64,000 nt of DNA from Taxillus chinensis (GCA_023512835.1 CM042091.1:43600107-43664106); one strand, 5' to 3'. Positions 10,538-22,981 are shown, numbered from the stretch's first letter. Made by a program: numbers and translations. Notes: a model not told the origin generated them from the letters alone.

Positions 10538-11735
10538 ATGCCACCGAGGAGGGTGACACGTGCGTCCGGGGCGGTGGGCGATGAGTCATCTGCCCATGAG
10601 GGTCCGGGTGCGGGACCATCCGTTGGAGGGCATGCGTTATTCTGGCACGGCTACAAGAAGGCATCCGGCTGGAGGTACGAGAGCTACGGGAGGGACTCCG
10701 GCAAGACGTTCGGGAGGAGGTGCGCCGTGAGATGGCAGACACGGCCAGGTGGTGCCACCACCACCACCACCAGGAGGGAGAGCGCCTCGTGAGCGTGAGA
10801 GTTCGCTGGGTGGTGTACCGACCCGTGCGAGAGGATGACGTGGTGACACGGTTCCGAAAGGAACAACCTCCGCGATTTAAGGGGGGAGAAGACCCTGTGG
10901 TAGGCGAGCGGTGGTTGAGGCAGATTGAGCATGTGTTCTCCTTTCTCCTTCCCAGGGAGGAGGATAAGGTGCGGCCGGCAATTCGGCAATGGAGGGGGAT
11001 GCTTTGGAGTGGTGGACGAGTGTTGCGGGGAGCCGTGCGGTGCAACTCATGTTTTGGGAGGAATTCTTGCAACTCTTCCATGATGAGTTCTTCCGGAATC
11101 GGTGAGATGGCGAAGAGGGAGGAATTTGGCGACTGAAGCAAGGATCAAAGACGGTGCCCGAGTATGAGCGGGAGTTCCGGAGCTTGAGTAGGTTTGCCCC
11201 CAAGACAATGGCAAAGGAGGACCTGAAGGCCCACAAGTTCACTCTGGGTCTTAGGCCAGCCCTTAGGGAGAGGGTGGCGATTCTACGCTTGAGGACCTAT
11301 CTTGAGGCCGTGGAGACGGCCCGTATAACCAGAGAGAGAGCTGGATGGTGGGAGGCAGGCCCATCAGGGTCGCCAGTTGCGAGTGGGCCTGATCGAGATG
11401 CAGGGTCCAAGAGGCTCAAGACGGAGGAGAGGGATAGCGGTTCCTTCCGCCAGCGGGGGACGGACATTGGTGAACCCAGGGAGGTCTAGCTTTGGCGGTG
11501 GCGACAGGGGCGGTCCAGCCGAGGGGTCTCCCCGGCTCGTCGATGGCCGGCTAGTCGGGCAGGATCGAATCGGACCCGACCTCGGGGGAGGCCGGAGCGG
11601 CAGCGACGGAAGCCTGGAGGCGGTCTTGGCGGGAAGCGCCCGGTGAGTGAGCCGACCGATGGCACGGGCCAAGGGAGGGTGTTTGCGCTAGAGGCGACAC
11701 ACCAGGAGGAGGTCGAGCTACCACCCCCACCACTG
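10538..11735 (+). pseudogene. Element A gag (frameshifted, zinc knuckle missing)
   Basis: The ATG at 10538 opens MPPRRVTRASGAVGDESS, the same start as the gag of elements B (24274) and D (38865). Frameshifts then spread the gag core over several frames; 11154-11489 still encodes the capsid-like YEREFRSLSRFAP and HKFTLGLRPALRERV. No CCHC knuckle is found before the protease, although D has one in the equivalent place, so A seems to have lost it by deletion. Gag would package element RNA; this copy cannot. Confidence 0.8.
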
Positions 11736-14700
11736 AGGGTGGAGCAGGACCATCGGTGGTTAGAGGTACCCTCTTGATCTCCCGTACATTAGCTTCGTTC
11801 TTTTCGATACGGGTGCATCATGTTCGTTTGTTCTTGAGCTTGTAATAGACGGCTTGGGGTTAGCTTGTGTGGAGGCCGCGAGGCCCCTAGTTGTGGAGTC
11901 TCCGATAGGAGGCATGATTGAGGTACGGCGAGTGTGTCGTGACCGTGTGTTAACCATAGGCGAGGTGGAGCCGAGTTTTGACTTGCATGTGATGCCTTTG
12001 AGGACGTTTGACCTGATCTTGGGTATGGATTGGCTTATGGCTTTCCAGGGCCAAGATAGATTGTTATCGGCGGCGTGTGACCTTCGTGACACCTGCGGGG
12101 ACCTCTTGCACCCTGTAGGGGGAGTGGGATTGTGAGGCGAGTCGGGCCGGGCCGGTGTTGGACCAGGTGGGGTGCCATTACCCACAGGTTAGCAGCCGAC
12201 CTTTCTTGAGGAGGGTAAGGTGGAAAAGAGGGTGTGGCCTGTTGTTGTGGACCAATTTCGGGATGTTTTTCCTGAGCGGTTGAGGAGTTTGCCACCTAAG
12301 AGGAGTGTGGAGTTCACCATTGAGTTGGTGCCGGGGACGGGTCCGATTTCCCAAGTAGCGTATCGTATGGGGCCAGGTGAGTTGAGGGAGCTTCGAGAGG
12401 CAAATCGAGGAGTTGGGGGACCAAGGGTATATTAGACCAAGTACCTCACCTTGGGGTGCTCCGGTGCTCTTTGCGAAGAAGGCCGATGGCACGCTTCGTC
12501 TCTCGCATCGACTACGGAAGTCGAATTCGATGGATGTGAAGAACAAGTACCCGTTGCCTCGGATAGATGACCTATTTGACCAATTGAGTGGGGCCCGGTG
12601 GTTTTCCAAGATAGATTTACGGTCGGGGTATCACCAGCTCGGGGTTAGGGAGGAGGACATCCCTAAGACGGCTTTTCGGTGCAGGTATGGGCATTATGAG
12701 TGGGTAGTGATGCCTTTCGGGCTCACTAATGCGCCAGCGGTGTTCATGCATTTGATGAACCAAGTCTTTGCCCCATACTTAGACTCGTTCGTGGTGGTGT
12801 TTATCGATGATATCTTGGTGTATTCCAAGACCGAGAAGGAACATGTGGAGCACTTGGCAACAGTGTTGCAAACCTTGAGGGACCAGCAGCTGTTTGCTAA
12901 GTTTAGCAAGTGTGAGTTTTGGTCTGCAGGAGGTCCACTTTCTTGGCCATGTGGTGTCAGTGAGGGAGTTAGGGTGGACCCGGCCAAGATTGAGGCCGTG
13001 GCATCGTGGGCGAGGCCAACCAACGTTTTTGAGATCCGTAGTTTTCTTGGTTTGGCGGGGTACTATCGTCGTTTTGTAGAGGGGTTCTCCCGTTTGGCGG
13101 CTCCTATGACAGCGTTGACTAGGAAAGGAGTGAAATTTGAGTGGACAGACAAGTGCCAGCGGGCGTTTGAGACTCTCAAAACCCGTTTGACCACTTTCTG
13201 TGTTGAGGTTGCCTAGGGAGGATATTCCGTATGAGGTGTATTGTGATGCGTCCAGGGTTGGTTTAGGGTGTGTGCTTATGCGGGAGCACGGTGTGGTAGC
13301 TTATGGGTCAAGGCAATGAAGCCTCATGAGCAGAATTATCCTACTCATGACCTTGAGTTAGCGGCTGTCATCTTCGCCCTGAAGAGTTGGCAGCACTACC
13401 TCTTGGGGGGAAAAGTTTGTGGTGTTCTCGGATCACAAGAGCCTTCGATACATCTTTACTCGAAGGACTTGAATTTGAGGCAAAGGAGATGGGTGGAGTA
13501 TTTGCGGACCTTTGATTTTACTCTTGCCTATACCCCGGGCAAGGGTAATGTTGTGGCCGATGCATTGAGCAGAAAAGGAAAAGCCGAGGTGGCCGTGAGA
13601 GAGTGGAAGGCGATGGAGCGATTGGCGACGTTGCGGCTGCGGCATGTTGTTCGTGATGGTGGGACGATCCCGAGTCCTTTGGTGGTAGTGCCTGAGTTGT
13701 ACCAGCGCGTCCGGGAGGAACACTGGGTGACATTGAGTGCGAGGTTCTCCGTGCCCATATGGAGGCGGGGGAGCTATCCGGGGACCGGACAGAGGGTCCT
13801 GAGCATGAGTTGTCGTTTCAGGGGCGGTTGGTAGTAGCTTCTTCCCTCGGGGATGAGGTGATGAGGGAGTTTCACCAATCTAGAGTTGCTTGTGCATCCA
13901 GGGGGTACGAAGATGTACCATGCGCTTCGGGGGCATTTTTGGTGGCCTGGGATGAAACGCGATGTAGCTGCCTTTGTTTCGCGGTGCCTCACGTGTCGGC
14001 AGGTGAAGGCCGAGCATCGGCGGCCGGCGGGCATGTTACGACCCTTGCCCATAGCGAGTGGAAGTGGGACCATATCGCGATGGATTTTGTGACCGGTCTT
14101 CCACCCACCACCGGGAGGAAGGATATGATTTGGGTGATTGTGGATCGACTCACAAAGTCGGCCCATTTCCTGGGCTGTTCGCGAGCGGGACTCTATTGGG
14201 ACCTTGAGTCACTGTACATGAACGAGATTGTGAGACCGCATGGCGTACCATCATCGGTTGTCTCGGACCGGGATTCGAGGTTCACTTCCCGTTTTTGGGC
14301 AGGTTTGCGAGGAGGCTATGGGGACCAAGCTTCATTTGAGTACAGCCTTTCACCCCGAGACCGACGGCCACGACGAGAGGACGAATCGGACGTTGGAGGA
14401 CATGTTACGGGCCTGTGTGTTAGATTTCGGGGGTTCGTGGGCAACTCACCTTCCTTTGGTGGAGTTTGCCTACAACAACGATTATCAAGCATCCATTGGG
14501 ATGGCTCCTTTTGAGGCGTTGTACGGACGGCCGTGTCGGTCACCTTTGTGTTGGACCGAGGTGGGGGAGACAGCTCTCTTGGGGCCACGATTGGTTCAAG
14601 AGGCTACGAGAAGGTCAAGTTGATCCGTCGGCGTTTGTTGTCGGCTCGAGTCGGCGAAATCTTATGCGGATCAGCGGCGGCGCCCTTTGGAGTTTTCTGT

Positions 14701-15163
14701 TGGTGATCATGTGTTCCTTCGTGTCTCTCCACGACGTGGTCATCGACGGTTTGGGCGAGGTTCCAAGCTATCTCCGCGGTTTATTGGTCCTTTTGAGATT
14801 CTGGATCGTGTAGGGCTTTGTAGCCTACCGGTTAGCGTTACCACCGCGGTGAGTCGAGTGCACAACGTGTTTCACGTGTCCCGATTGCGGAAGTATCACC
14901 CTGACCCCACTCATGTGATTGATTGGGGGACGTTGGACATCGAGGATGACATGTCCGTCGTTGAGGCCCCTATTCGTATCCTCGATCGGCGAGAGAAGCT
15001 TTTGCGTGGTCGTCTTATTCCTTTCGTTCGCGTCTTGTGGCAGCACCGTGGCATTGAGGAGGAGACATGGGAACGTGAGTCCGTGATGCGTGAGCAGATA
15101 CCAGGACTTGTTCGAGGACGAACAATCTTAAGCATGGGAGGTGGCTGTTGGCCAAGGGTGTGA
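11736..15163 (+). pseudogene. Element A pol: protease, RT, RNase H, integrase, chromodomain-like tail
   Basis: Domains in order: aspartic protease with DTGAS encoded at 11806-11820; reverse transcriptase in one long open stretch 12413-13216 with [19 protein letters not shown] and the catalytic FIDD (12800-12811, the plant Ty3 form of YxDD); RNase H around 13200-13580 with [15 protein letters not shown] and ADALSRKGK; integrase with its zinc region (about 13886-14010, [11 protein letters not shown]) and catalytic core pieces VSDRDSRFTS and FHPETDGHDERT; then VRVLWQHRGIEEETWERE near 15060. Frameshifts at about 13200, 13720-13890, 14240 and 14620 separate these blocks, so no functional polyprotein is encoded. 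Confidence 0.9.
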
Positions 15164-15450
15164 TGTGTTTTGTGTTTTCTTGTATTAGTTGTGTACGATT
15201 TGGTGTATTTGTCCTGTCTTTTAAAGACATGTGTTCTTATTTGTGATGTGTTTTGAGATGTGTATTCGTGCCATGCGGACATGTGTTATGTGCATTATTG
15301 TGGTTATGGATTATGGTGGTACTTGTTATGTCTTTGTTGTCTTGTGTGTGGTGTATGACCCATTTGGGTATTGTGGCTCGCCGTGTGGCAAATGGGTAGC
15401 TTGTGTTTGTTTTCCTCTTATGTCATTTCTTTTCGAGGACGAAAAGTCTT

Positions 15451-15462
15451 AAGGGGAGAGGA
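15451..15462 (+). other. Polypurine tract of element A
   Basis: AAGGGGAGAGGA immediately precedes the 3' LTR; it primes plus-strand synthesis. The preceding CGAGGACGAAAAGTCTTAA is conserved in elements C and D. Confidence 0.9.
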
Positions 15463-17288
15463 TGTAAGGACCCGTACCTTGAGTTAGTTAGTTTTGCCTC
15501 CTGAGTAGAGTTTTTCTAGATTTTGACCTAGTAAATGGACTCCAATGAATTCACGTGCAAAAGGAAAGATGCTTAGAATGGTGTCCTCTATCTACCACAG
15601 AAGTTTCAGGCCAAATGGACATGTATGTGAGGTGCACGTGATATGGGTCCAATTCACGTGCAAGTGTGGTTGACTTCTAAATGATGCAAGGAGGCTAGGG
15701 GTGAAGTTTGAGAGCATTTGGAGTGCATATGGAGTTGCACGTGAATTGGGGAATTCACGTGCAAATTGGCGTGCGAGCATATTTTTGCATGGTTCCCTTA
15801 GTTTTGACATTCTAAGGAACTTTCTCCAAAGGACCATGTTGAAATTCGAGTATTTTGGCCTATATGGGTGCGGAAAGGTGCTAACTTGTGTGATCAAAAC
15901 TACGTCGTTTTGATCTTGGGATTCACTTAATCAAAACTACGTCGTTTTGATGTTGTGTTGTCTATATAAGGAGGAGAAGCTCTCTGTTTTAGGTTTAGGG
16001 TTCACTTCAGCTGCTGCGACCGTCGTAGAGAGAGAGAGAGAGAGAGAGAGCTAGAGAGAGAGAAGGTTGCTGCCGGAGCATCTTGCGTGGGGAGGACGGC
16101 GTTTAGCGCGGGAGCAAGGAAGATCTGTTGTGAGGTAGGGATTCCGTTCTTCCTAAGTCCTCCTCTGTCCTAGGGTTCTAGGGCGGAATATGAGTTATAT
16201 CTGTTATATTATTTATATGTAAATTCATATAGGTGTGACCTCCTATATGAATGTTGGCCTTCGATGGCGTTTTGGTGTGATTTCGAGGTTGGGTGGTTAG
16301 TGCATGTTAAGTGTTTGATAAAATGCCGGTGTGAATATGCCTGTATGAATATGCCTGTGTGTATGCTCAGAACGTGTTTGAAATAATGCCTGTGAGGCTA
16401 TGCATATTATGTGTTTGAAATAATGCCTGTGAGGCTATGCATATTATGTGTTTGGAATAATAGCTGTGTGGCTGGGTTTGTGAGCCTGTGAATATATGTA
16501 TGCTAAGTGTTCGACGTTATTCCCGTGTGACTAAGCATATTAAGTGTTTGATGTTATGCCTGTATGGCCTTATGTCTGCGTGTTTGCTTGTACACCCGGT
16601 AGTTGTGGAAGCCTGGGACTGTTTTGTGGAACCCGGTGGTTGTGGAAGCCCGGGACTGTTTTGTGGAACCCGGTGGCTGTGGAAGCCCGGGACCGTTTTG
16701 TGGAACCCGGTGGCTGTGGAAGCCCGGGACCGTTCTTGAAACCCGGTGGCTGTGGAAGCCCGGGACTGTTCTTGAAACCCAGGTGGTTGTGGAAGCCCGG
16801 GAGTGTTTATGTACCAGCCCATGTATGATTGTGTTTCTTTGTTATAACCTGTAACTATATCTTGGTGGAACAATTGTATCACGACACACGACTTGTACAC
16901 AAGACATGTAGATAATAGGTGCATGGGATGGGTTGGGGAGACATGATCCCTATTGAGCTGTGGTTGCTCACCCCTCCTACCATGTTGTTTTCTTTACAGG
17001 AACCTACAGGCGTTAGGTGGGACCCCAAGGTGGAAGACCTTATTTACTTTATTGTTTATGTTATTTTTATGGGAACTGATGTAACCCCAATGGGGATGGA
17101 TTGAAAAGAGGACTTTGTAATAAAGACTGATTTGGTTTGTGGACCGCTTTGATGGACTTTACTTTTCTTGAATGTGTTGTGAATGTTTATAATGTTAAAT
17201 TGATCTGTATCCTAACCCCTTTGCCCCCCGTGTGGGTAAAAGGGGAGTCACGTACCGGTTTCCTCGGGTTGGAAATCCGGGCGTGACA
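15463..17288 (+). mobile_element. 3' LTR of element A (1826 bp)
   Basis: Same ends as the 5' LTR and near-identical text. It differs by two ACGT palindromes (15893-15914 and 15930-15951) instead of one, and by six instead of four copies of the 37 bp CCCGGG repeat (16594-16801). It is followed by the ATAAC target duplication. Confidence 0.95.
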
Positions 17289-17293
17289 ATAAC

Positions 17294-17966
17294 ACACAAT
17301 TCTCATAATAACAACTTAATATCTTGGTTTACATATTCACAACATAAAATAAATAAACACAAGACACACCACAATCCTCAAATGCTCTCTAAGGTTTATC
17401 TCTCATGTTTTCTAACTCAATCTCCCACCAACAAGCCAAATGAAACAAAATAAATTGCTAGAATAGTACAAAATTTTCTCAAACTTCAAAAATCATAACT
17501 TTCTTTACAAAACTACGATTGGCTTATAAGACCCTTCATTTTATAAGTATTTTAATTGGATTTCTAATATAGATATAATAATATTTATCTAACCAAACCA
17601 TGGTCCACCCGATCACCTTAGATTTTTACCAAAATACTCTAAAAATTATTTTCACCCGATCATGATTGTTCACTCAACTAGAAGGAAAAGTTTGCCTAAA
17701 TACCTCATAGATTTCATCAAAACAAAAACTAGGTTCACTGACCAAATACTATTTATAGTTCTAGTATGCGAGGAATTCGCCCTAAAACATTCTCTAACCA
17801 AACTAAAATTAGCAATTGCTTCTTAATCACATCTAAGGGGTCTAAACACGTCCCAAAATCTCATAATCCACAGATAAACGGTCCAATACCAGTTTCTATT
17901 AAATAATAGCCCAATTTAATATATATATGATAAACATATATAGTATCAATGCACCCACATGTTTAT
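17294..17966 (-). other. AT-rich remnant, LTR-like, between elements A and B
   Basis: No gene is present. Phrases such as TTTTCTCAAACTTCAAAAATC and CATAACTTTCTTTACAAA resemble 41875-41915 in the right LTR of B, suggesting a related, older Ty3 LTR. Ends are undefined. Confidence 0.35.
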
Positions 17967-18303
17967 TGTCATGCCCCGATTTCTTTCTACCTTAGAAACA
18001 GATTGTGACTACCCATGCTCGCACCCGGAGGGTCAAGAGGTTGGTACAAAACACCTAAGAATGACTATAGCATGGGTGCTATTCTAACCTGCACAATAGT
18101 TTTGCATGCCACAAGGCATGCATCTGTTCTCCCATGACATACTCACATAGACAAACAATTAATAACCTTTTTAAAACATCACAAAAGAAATGGATTCATT
18201 AAAACCTAATTAAGAAAAACTCCATCCATAAAGTTACCAACCGGTATCCTCAACCTAAGTCCATAGTTTACATTTGCCTCAGGTATTCCCAAAATAGGGT
18301 ACA
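17967..18303 (-). mobile_element. Left LTR of element B, first piece
   Basis: Starts TGTCATGCCCCGATTTC and aligns with 24861-25205 of the right LTR. It is cut at GGGTACA by an A-family solo LTR and resumes at 20106. Confidence 0.8.
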
Positions 18304-20100
18304 TGACCCTCCCAGGTTAGTCATTTTACCTCCTGAGTAGAGTTTTTCTAGATTTTGACCTAGCAAATAGACTCCAATGAATTCACGTGCAAAAGGAAAG
18401 ATGCTTAGAATGGTGTCCTCTATCTACCACGAAGTTTCAGGCCAAATGGACATGTATGTGAGGTGCACGTGATATGGGTCCAATTCACGTGCAAGTGTGG
18501 TTGACTTCTAAATGATGCAAGGAGGCTAGGGGTGAAGTTTGAGAGCATTTGGAGTCCATATGGAGGTGCACGTGAATTGGGGAATTCACGTGCAAATTGG
18601 CGTGCGCCTTATTTTTGCATGGTTCCCTTGGTTTTGACATTCTAAGGAACTTTCTCCAAAGGACCATGTTGAAATTCCGAGTATTTTGGCCTGTATGGGT
18701 GCGGAAAGGTGCTAACTTGTGTAATCAAAACTACGTCGTTTTGATCCTGGGATTCACTCAATCAAAACTACGTCGTTTTGATGCTGGGATTCACTTAATC
18801 AAAACTACGTCGTTTTGATGTTGTGTTGTCTATATAAGGAGGAGAAGCCCTCTGTTTTAGGGTTAGGGTTTGTTGCTCCACCGGCCGTCGCATAGAGAGA
18901 GAGAGGGGAAGGAGAGCTCCTGGTTCTTTGCGGGCGTCTTGCGTGGGTGGTCGGTGACTCGTGGGTGGACGGCGTTCGACGTGGGATCGGGACTTTCTTG
19001 TGTTGTTGCGTTTTGCTTGAGGTAGGGATTCTGTTCTTCCTAAGTCCTCCTCTGTCCTAGGGTCCTAGGGCAATATGAGTTATATCTGTTATATTATTTA
19101 TATGTAAATTCATATAGGTGTGATCTCCTATATGAATGTTGGCCTTCGATGGCGTTTTGGTGTGATTTCCGAGGTTGGGTGGTTAGTGCATGTTAAGTGT
19201 TTGATAAAATGTCGGTGTGGATATGCCTGTATGAATATGCCTGTGTGTATGCTCGAACGTGTTTGAAATAATGCCTGTGAGGCTATGCATATTATGTGTT
19301 TGGAATACTCATTTGTGTGGCTGGGTTTGTGAGCCTGTGAATATATGCATGCTAAGTGAATACACGTTATTCCCGTGTGACTAAGTATATTAAGTGTGAT
19401 GTTATGCCATGGCCTTGTGTCTTGCGTGTTTGCTTGTACACCCGGTGGCTGTGGAAGCCCGGGACTGTTTTTGTGGAACCCGGTGGTCGTGGAAGCCCGG
19501 GATCATTGTGGAACCCGGTGGTTGTGGAAGCCCGGACTGTTTGTGGAACCCGGTGGTCGTGGAAGCCCAGGGACTGTTTCTTGAAACCCGGTGGTTGTGG
19601 AAGCCCGGGAGTGTTTATGTACCGGTCCATGTATGATTGTGTTTCTTGTTATAGCCTGTAACTATATCTGGTGGAATAATTGTATCACGACACGGACTTG
19701 TACACGAGGCATGTAGATGTTAGGTGCATGGGATGGGTTGGGGAGACATGATCCCTACTGAGCCGTGGTTGCTCACCCCTCCTACCATGTTGTTTTCTTT
19801 ACAGGAACCTACGGGCGTTAGGTGGGACTCCAAGGTGGTAGACCTTATTTACTTTCTTGTTTATGTTATTTTTTTTATGGGAATCGATGTAACCCCAATG
19901 GGGATGGATTGAAAGGAGGACTTCGTAATAAAGACCGATTTGGTTTGTGGACTGCTTTGATGGACTTTATATTTCTTGAATGTGTTGTGAATGTTTAAAA
20001 TGTTAAATTCTTGATTTGTATCCTAACCCCTTTGCCCTCCGTGTGGATAAAAGGGGAGTCACGTACCGGTTTCCTCGGGTTGGAAATCCGGGGCGTGACA
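18304..20100 (+). mobile_element. Solo LTR of the A family inserted in element B
   Basis: Matches A's LTRs throughout, including the end CCGGGGCGTGACA; the first dozen or so bases are eroded (TGACCCTCCC replaces TGTAAGGACCCG). The uninterrupted B LTR at 25185-25215 shows the original site, and the flanks GTACA and AGACA are an imperfect target duplication. It has three ACGT palindromes (18724, 18761, 18798; 37 bp apart) and five 37 bp CCCGGG units (19440-19609). No internal domain remains, so it is the product of LTR-LTR recombination. Confidence 0.9.
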
Positions 20101-20699
20101 AGACATGACAATAAAACAATAAAATTAAAGAATAAGAATAACATGCCACAGCTCCAAGGAAGTTTATCACCTCAGCTCATCCACCTATCACCGGCTACAC
20201 CCTGTAAAAAAATAGTTCATATAAAGGGTGAGTAAACCACAACTTAGTAGGGATCAAGTCTCCCCATGTCCATCCCACTTTAGGCAAGCATGATAAATGT
20301 ATGCATGTGCTGTGTAGTGACTAGTATAGTAATATTTCACCCAATAAACACTCAAACTTACTAGTGTCCGCACTGGAAGGTAGAGGACACCCCACCACCA
20401 CCATGACATGGCTTACCACTCCAGGAAAATGCTATATTTGTCCACTTAAGGAATACAACATTTTCCGTCCAAGTTAAGCATGACAATTGCCTCCTCGGAC
20501 GCCATACCCACCCTCATGAATGGGTATAGGATTAGCCCACCGTCGTGAGTGCTACATCGAGACTCAGGACCACAGTCCTGACCAAATCTCAAGGGACCTA
20601 GTAATATGGTTGGTCTAATGATATTCCTTCGAAAGGAACTCCCTCAATCATGTATGATGAAATTCAATCCCACAAATAGAGTTTGGGATAATAACCACA
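20101..20699 (-). mobile_element. Left LTR of element B, second piece, truncated
   Basis: Aligns with right-LTR text at 25203-25242, 31732-31900 and 41295-41680 in that order. It stops abruptly at GGATAATAACCACAT, where the right LTR continues with CCATATAACTTAG. Confidence 0.8.
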
Positions 20700-20718
20700 T
20701 GTATGATGAAACTCATCC

Positions 20719-22240
20719 ATCCCCTTACCTTGATTCATTTGTGGTGGTATTCGTGGATGACATTCTTGTTTATTCACGTTCCCGAGAGGAGCATGAGGAG
20801 CACTTGGCTATGGTGTTGCAGGTTTTAGGGAGCATCGTTTGTTTGCCGAGTTCTCAAAGTGTAGCTTATGGATGCAGGAAGTTCACTTTCTTGGCCATAT
20901 GGTGTCAGTAGAGGGGATTAGAGTGGATCCAAGTAAAGTAAAGGCAATATCATGTTGGAGGAGGCCAACCAATGTTTTTGAAATTCAGAGCTTTTTGGGG
21001 TTGGGGGGCTATTATCGGTGTTTTATGGAGGGATTTTCTCATCTAGTAGCCCCTTTGATAGCTTTGACGAGGAAGGGAGCGAAGTTTGAGTGGACTGAGG
21101 CGTGTTAGCAGGCCTTCGAGAAATTGAAGACTTGTTTGACTACCGCACCAATTCTGAGTTTGCCGCAGGAGGGAGTTCCATATAAGGTGTATTGTGATGC
21201 CTCTAGAGTGGGTTTGGGCTGTGTCTTGATGCAGGAGAGGCATGAAGTCTCATTAGTAGAACTACTCGACCCATGACTTGGAGTTGGCAGTCATTATCTT
21301 TGCCTTGAAGAGTTGGCAGCACTACCCGTTGGGAGAGAGGTTTGTGGTATATTCAAATAATAAGAGTCTTCAGTATGTTTTTACTCAAGGGTATCTAAAT
21401 CTGTGGTAAAGGAGATGGATGAAGTATCTTCAGCAGTTTAATTTCACCTTGACTTACACTCCTGGAAAGAGGAATCTAGTGGCTAATGCCTTGAGTAGGA
21501 AGGGTCAAACTGAGGTTGCCTTGAGAGAGTGGAGGATGATGGAGCAAGTGGCTTCATTGCAGTTATCCGTTTGTGATGATAGGGCTATTTTGAGTCTTAT
21601 TGTAATTGTGCCTGAGATATATACTCGTGTCCAGGAGGGACAACAGGGGGATGAGGAGTGTGGTAAGCTTTGCGTTAAGGTGGAGGCCAAAGAGCTCGCA
21701 GAGGAATGGTCATTGGGAGAGAAGTGTGAGTTGATGTTTCAACGTAGGTTGTTTGTGATTTCTTCCCTTCGGGAGGAGGTGATGAGGGCATTTCATGCTT
21801 CGAGGTTAGTGGTGCATCTGGGTGGCACCAAGATGTACCATTCCCTTCGACAACATTTTTGGTGGCTAGGAATGAAGCCGAGTGTAGTAGAGTTTGTCTC
21901 GCGATGCCTTACTTGTCAGCAAGTGAAGGCTGAGCACCAGCGACCAGCAAGGATGTTGCACCCATTGCCTGTAGCGCAATGGAAGTGGGATCATATAACA
22001 ATGGGTTTTGTGATTGGACTTCCACCCACTTCGAGTGGGAAGAACATGATTTGGGTCATTGTCGATCGTTTGACCAAATAGGCACATTTCTTGGCAATCA
22101 AGGAGAAAGGGAAGATCATTCCTTTAGTTTGTGTCTTATAAACACATCGATGCATTGAGGAGGAGACTTGGGAGTGAGAGTCTATGATACGCAATTAGTT
22201 TCCTGAGTTGTTCGAGGGCGAACAATCTTAAAGGAGGGGA
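20719..22240 (+). pseudogene. Element C pol fragment, integrase core deleted
   Basis: It enters within reverse transcriptase just before [13 protein letters not shown] (catalytic FVDD). RNase H follows, with TPGKRNLVANALSRKG at about 21460. The integrase zinc region CLTCQQVKAEHQRPAR and the start of the core, WVIVDRLTK, appear by 22080. A stop and a jump then lead straight to a chromodomain-tail remnant (CIEEETWE, about 22150-22170), so most of the DDE core is gone. Further stops (for example near 21105 and 21405) make this a dead copy. Confidence 0.85.
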
Positions 22241-22610
22241 GGAAGCTAGTATGTTCTATCTTTTATGTGTATTGGTAGTATTGTTTTCATGTGTGTTACT
22301 TGTTTGTGTTGTTTTGCGTCGTGCATTCTTTCATGTGTTTTGTTTTATGTGTTGTTGCGTGTGCTTGTGGTGATGCCTTGTGTTGTGGTAAACATGTGTG
22401 GAGTGTATTGTGGCATGTTGGTGTAGTGGTTTAAGGTGTGGTGCATTGGCCTAGTACGTATAGTGCATACTTTATGTTATTCTATGAGTTGTTATGTGGT
22501 ATGCTTATGAGGAGACATATTGTGTATTTTGTGTTATTCGTTGTAGTTGGATTGTATGAGACTCAAGATAGCCTTTTCGAGAGCGAAAAGTTTTTAAGGG
22601 GAGAAGGATA

Positions 22611-22981
22611 TGAGGACCTGTGTCCTAATCCTAATTGTTAAAGGTTGGGAGGTGCCTTATGGTGCTAAATCCTGGTTTTTATGTGTTTTCTGGTATTTAG
22701 GAGTGCAACAAGAGGTAGCAAAGGAGGATGGCCGAAGTGGTGTGGTCGATGCGGGTTTTTGGTCGACATGAGAAAGTAGTCGACGTGGAGATCGACACGG
22801 GGTCGACGTAGACAACGCAGTGGTCGACGCGGACAATGCGGTGGTTGATGTGGTCGACGCGCGTTTTGGCCATGTCGACATGTGTTTTAGGCCGCATCAA
22901 CCTTTTATGGGATGTCTTCTTGTGTTTTCTTTTGTGTTTTTTGGAAAAAAAAAAAAAGCCCTCGTTGTCGCCGTCATGCTT

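Larger units (their letters stand above)
8405..17288 (+). mobile_element. Full-length Ty3/gypsy element A, Tekay/Del-like chromovirus
   Basis: A complete but inactive 8884 bp element: 5' LTR, initiator-Met primer site, gag, protease, reverse transcriptase, RNase H, integrase, chromodomain-like tail, polypurine tract and 3' LTR, flanked by perfect 5 bp target duplications ATAAC (8400-8404 and 17289-17293). Domain order (integrase after RNase H) makes it Ty3/gypsy. The C-terminal VRVLWQHRGIEEETWE motif matches the chromodomain-like tail of plant Tekay/Del elements. Coding parts have several frameshifts. LTR pairs look very similar by eye but differ in copy number of two internal repeats. Confidence 0.95.

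Noticed and set aside
10484..11142. Long minus-strand frames across element A gag
   Set aside because: Antisense shadows of a GC-rich gag pseudogene; the plus strand has the recognisable gag start and core.
20606..20911. Single 101-codon gene at the B/C junction
   Set aside because: The frame joins LTR, filler and reverse transcriptase by chance; it is a fusion artefact of a deletion.
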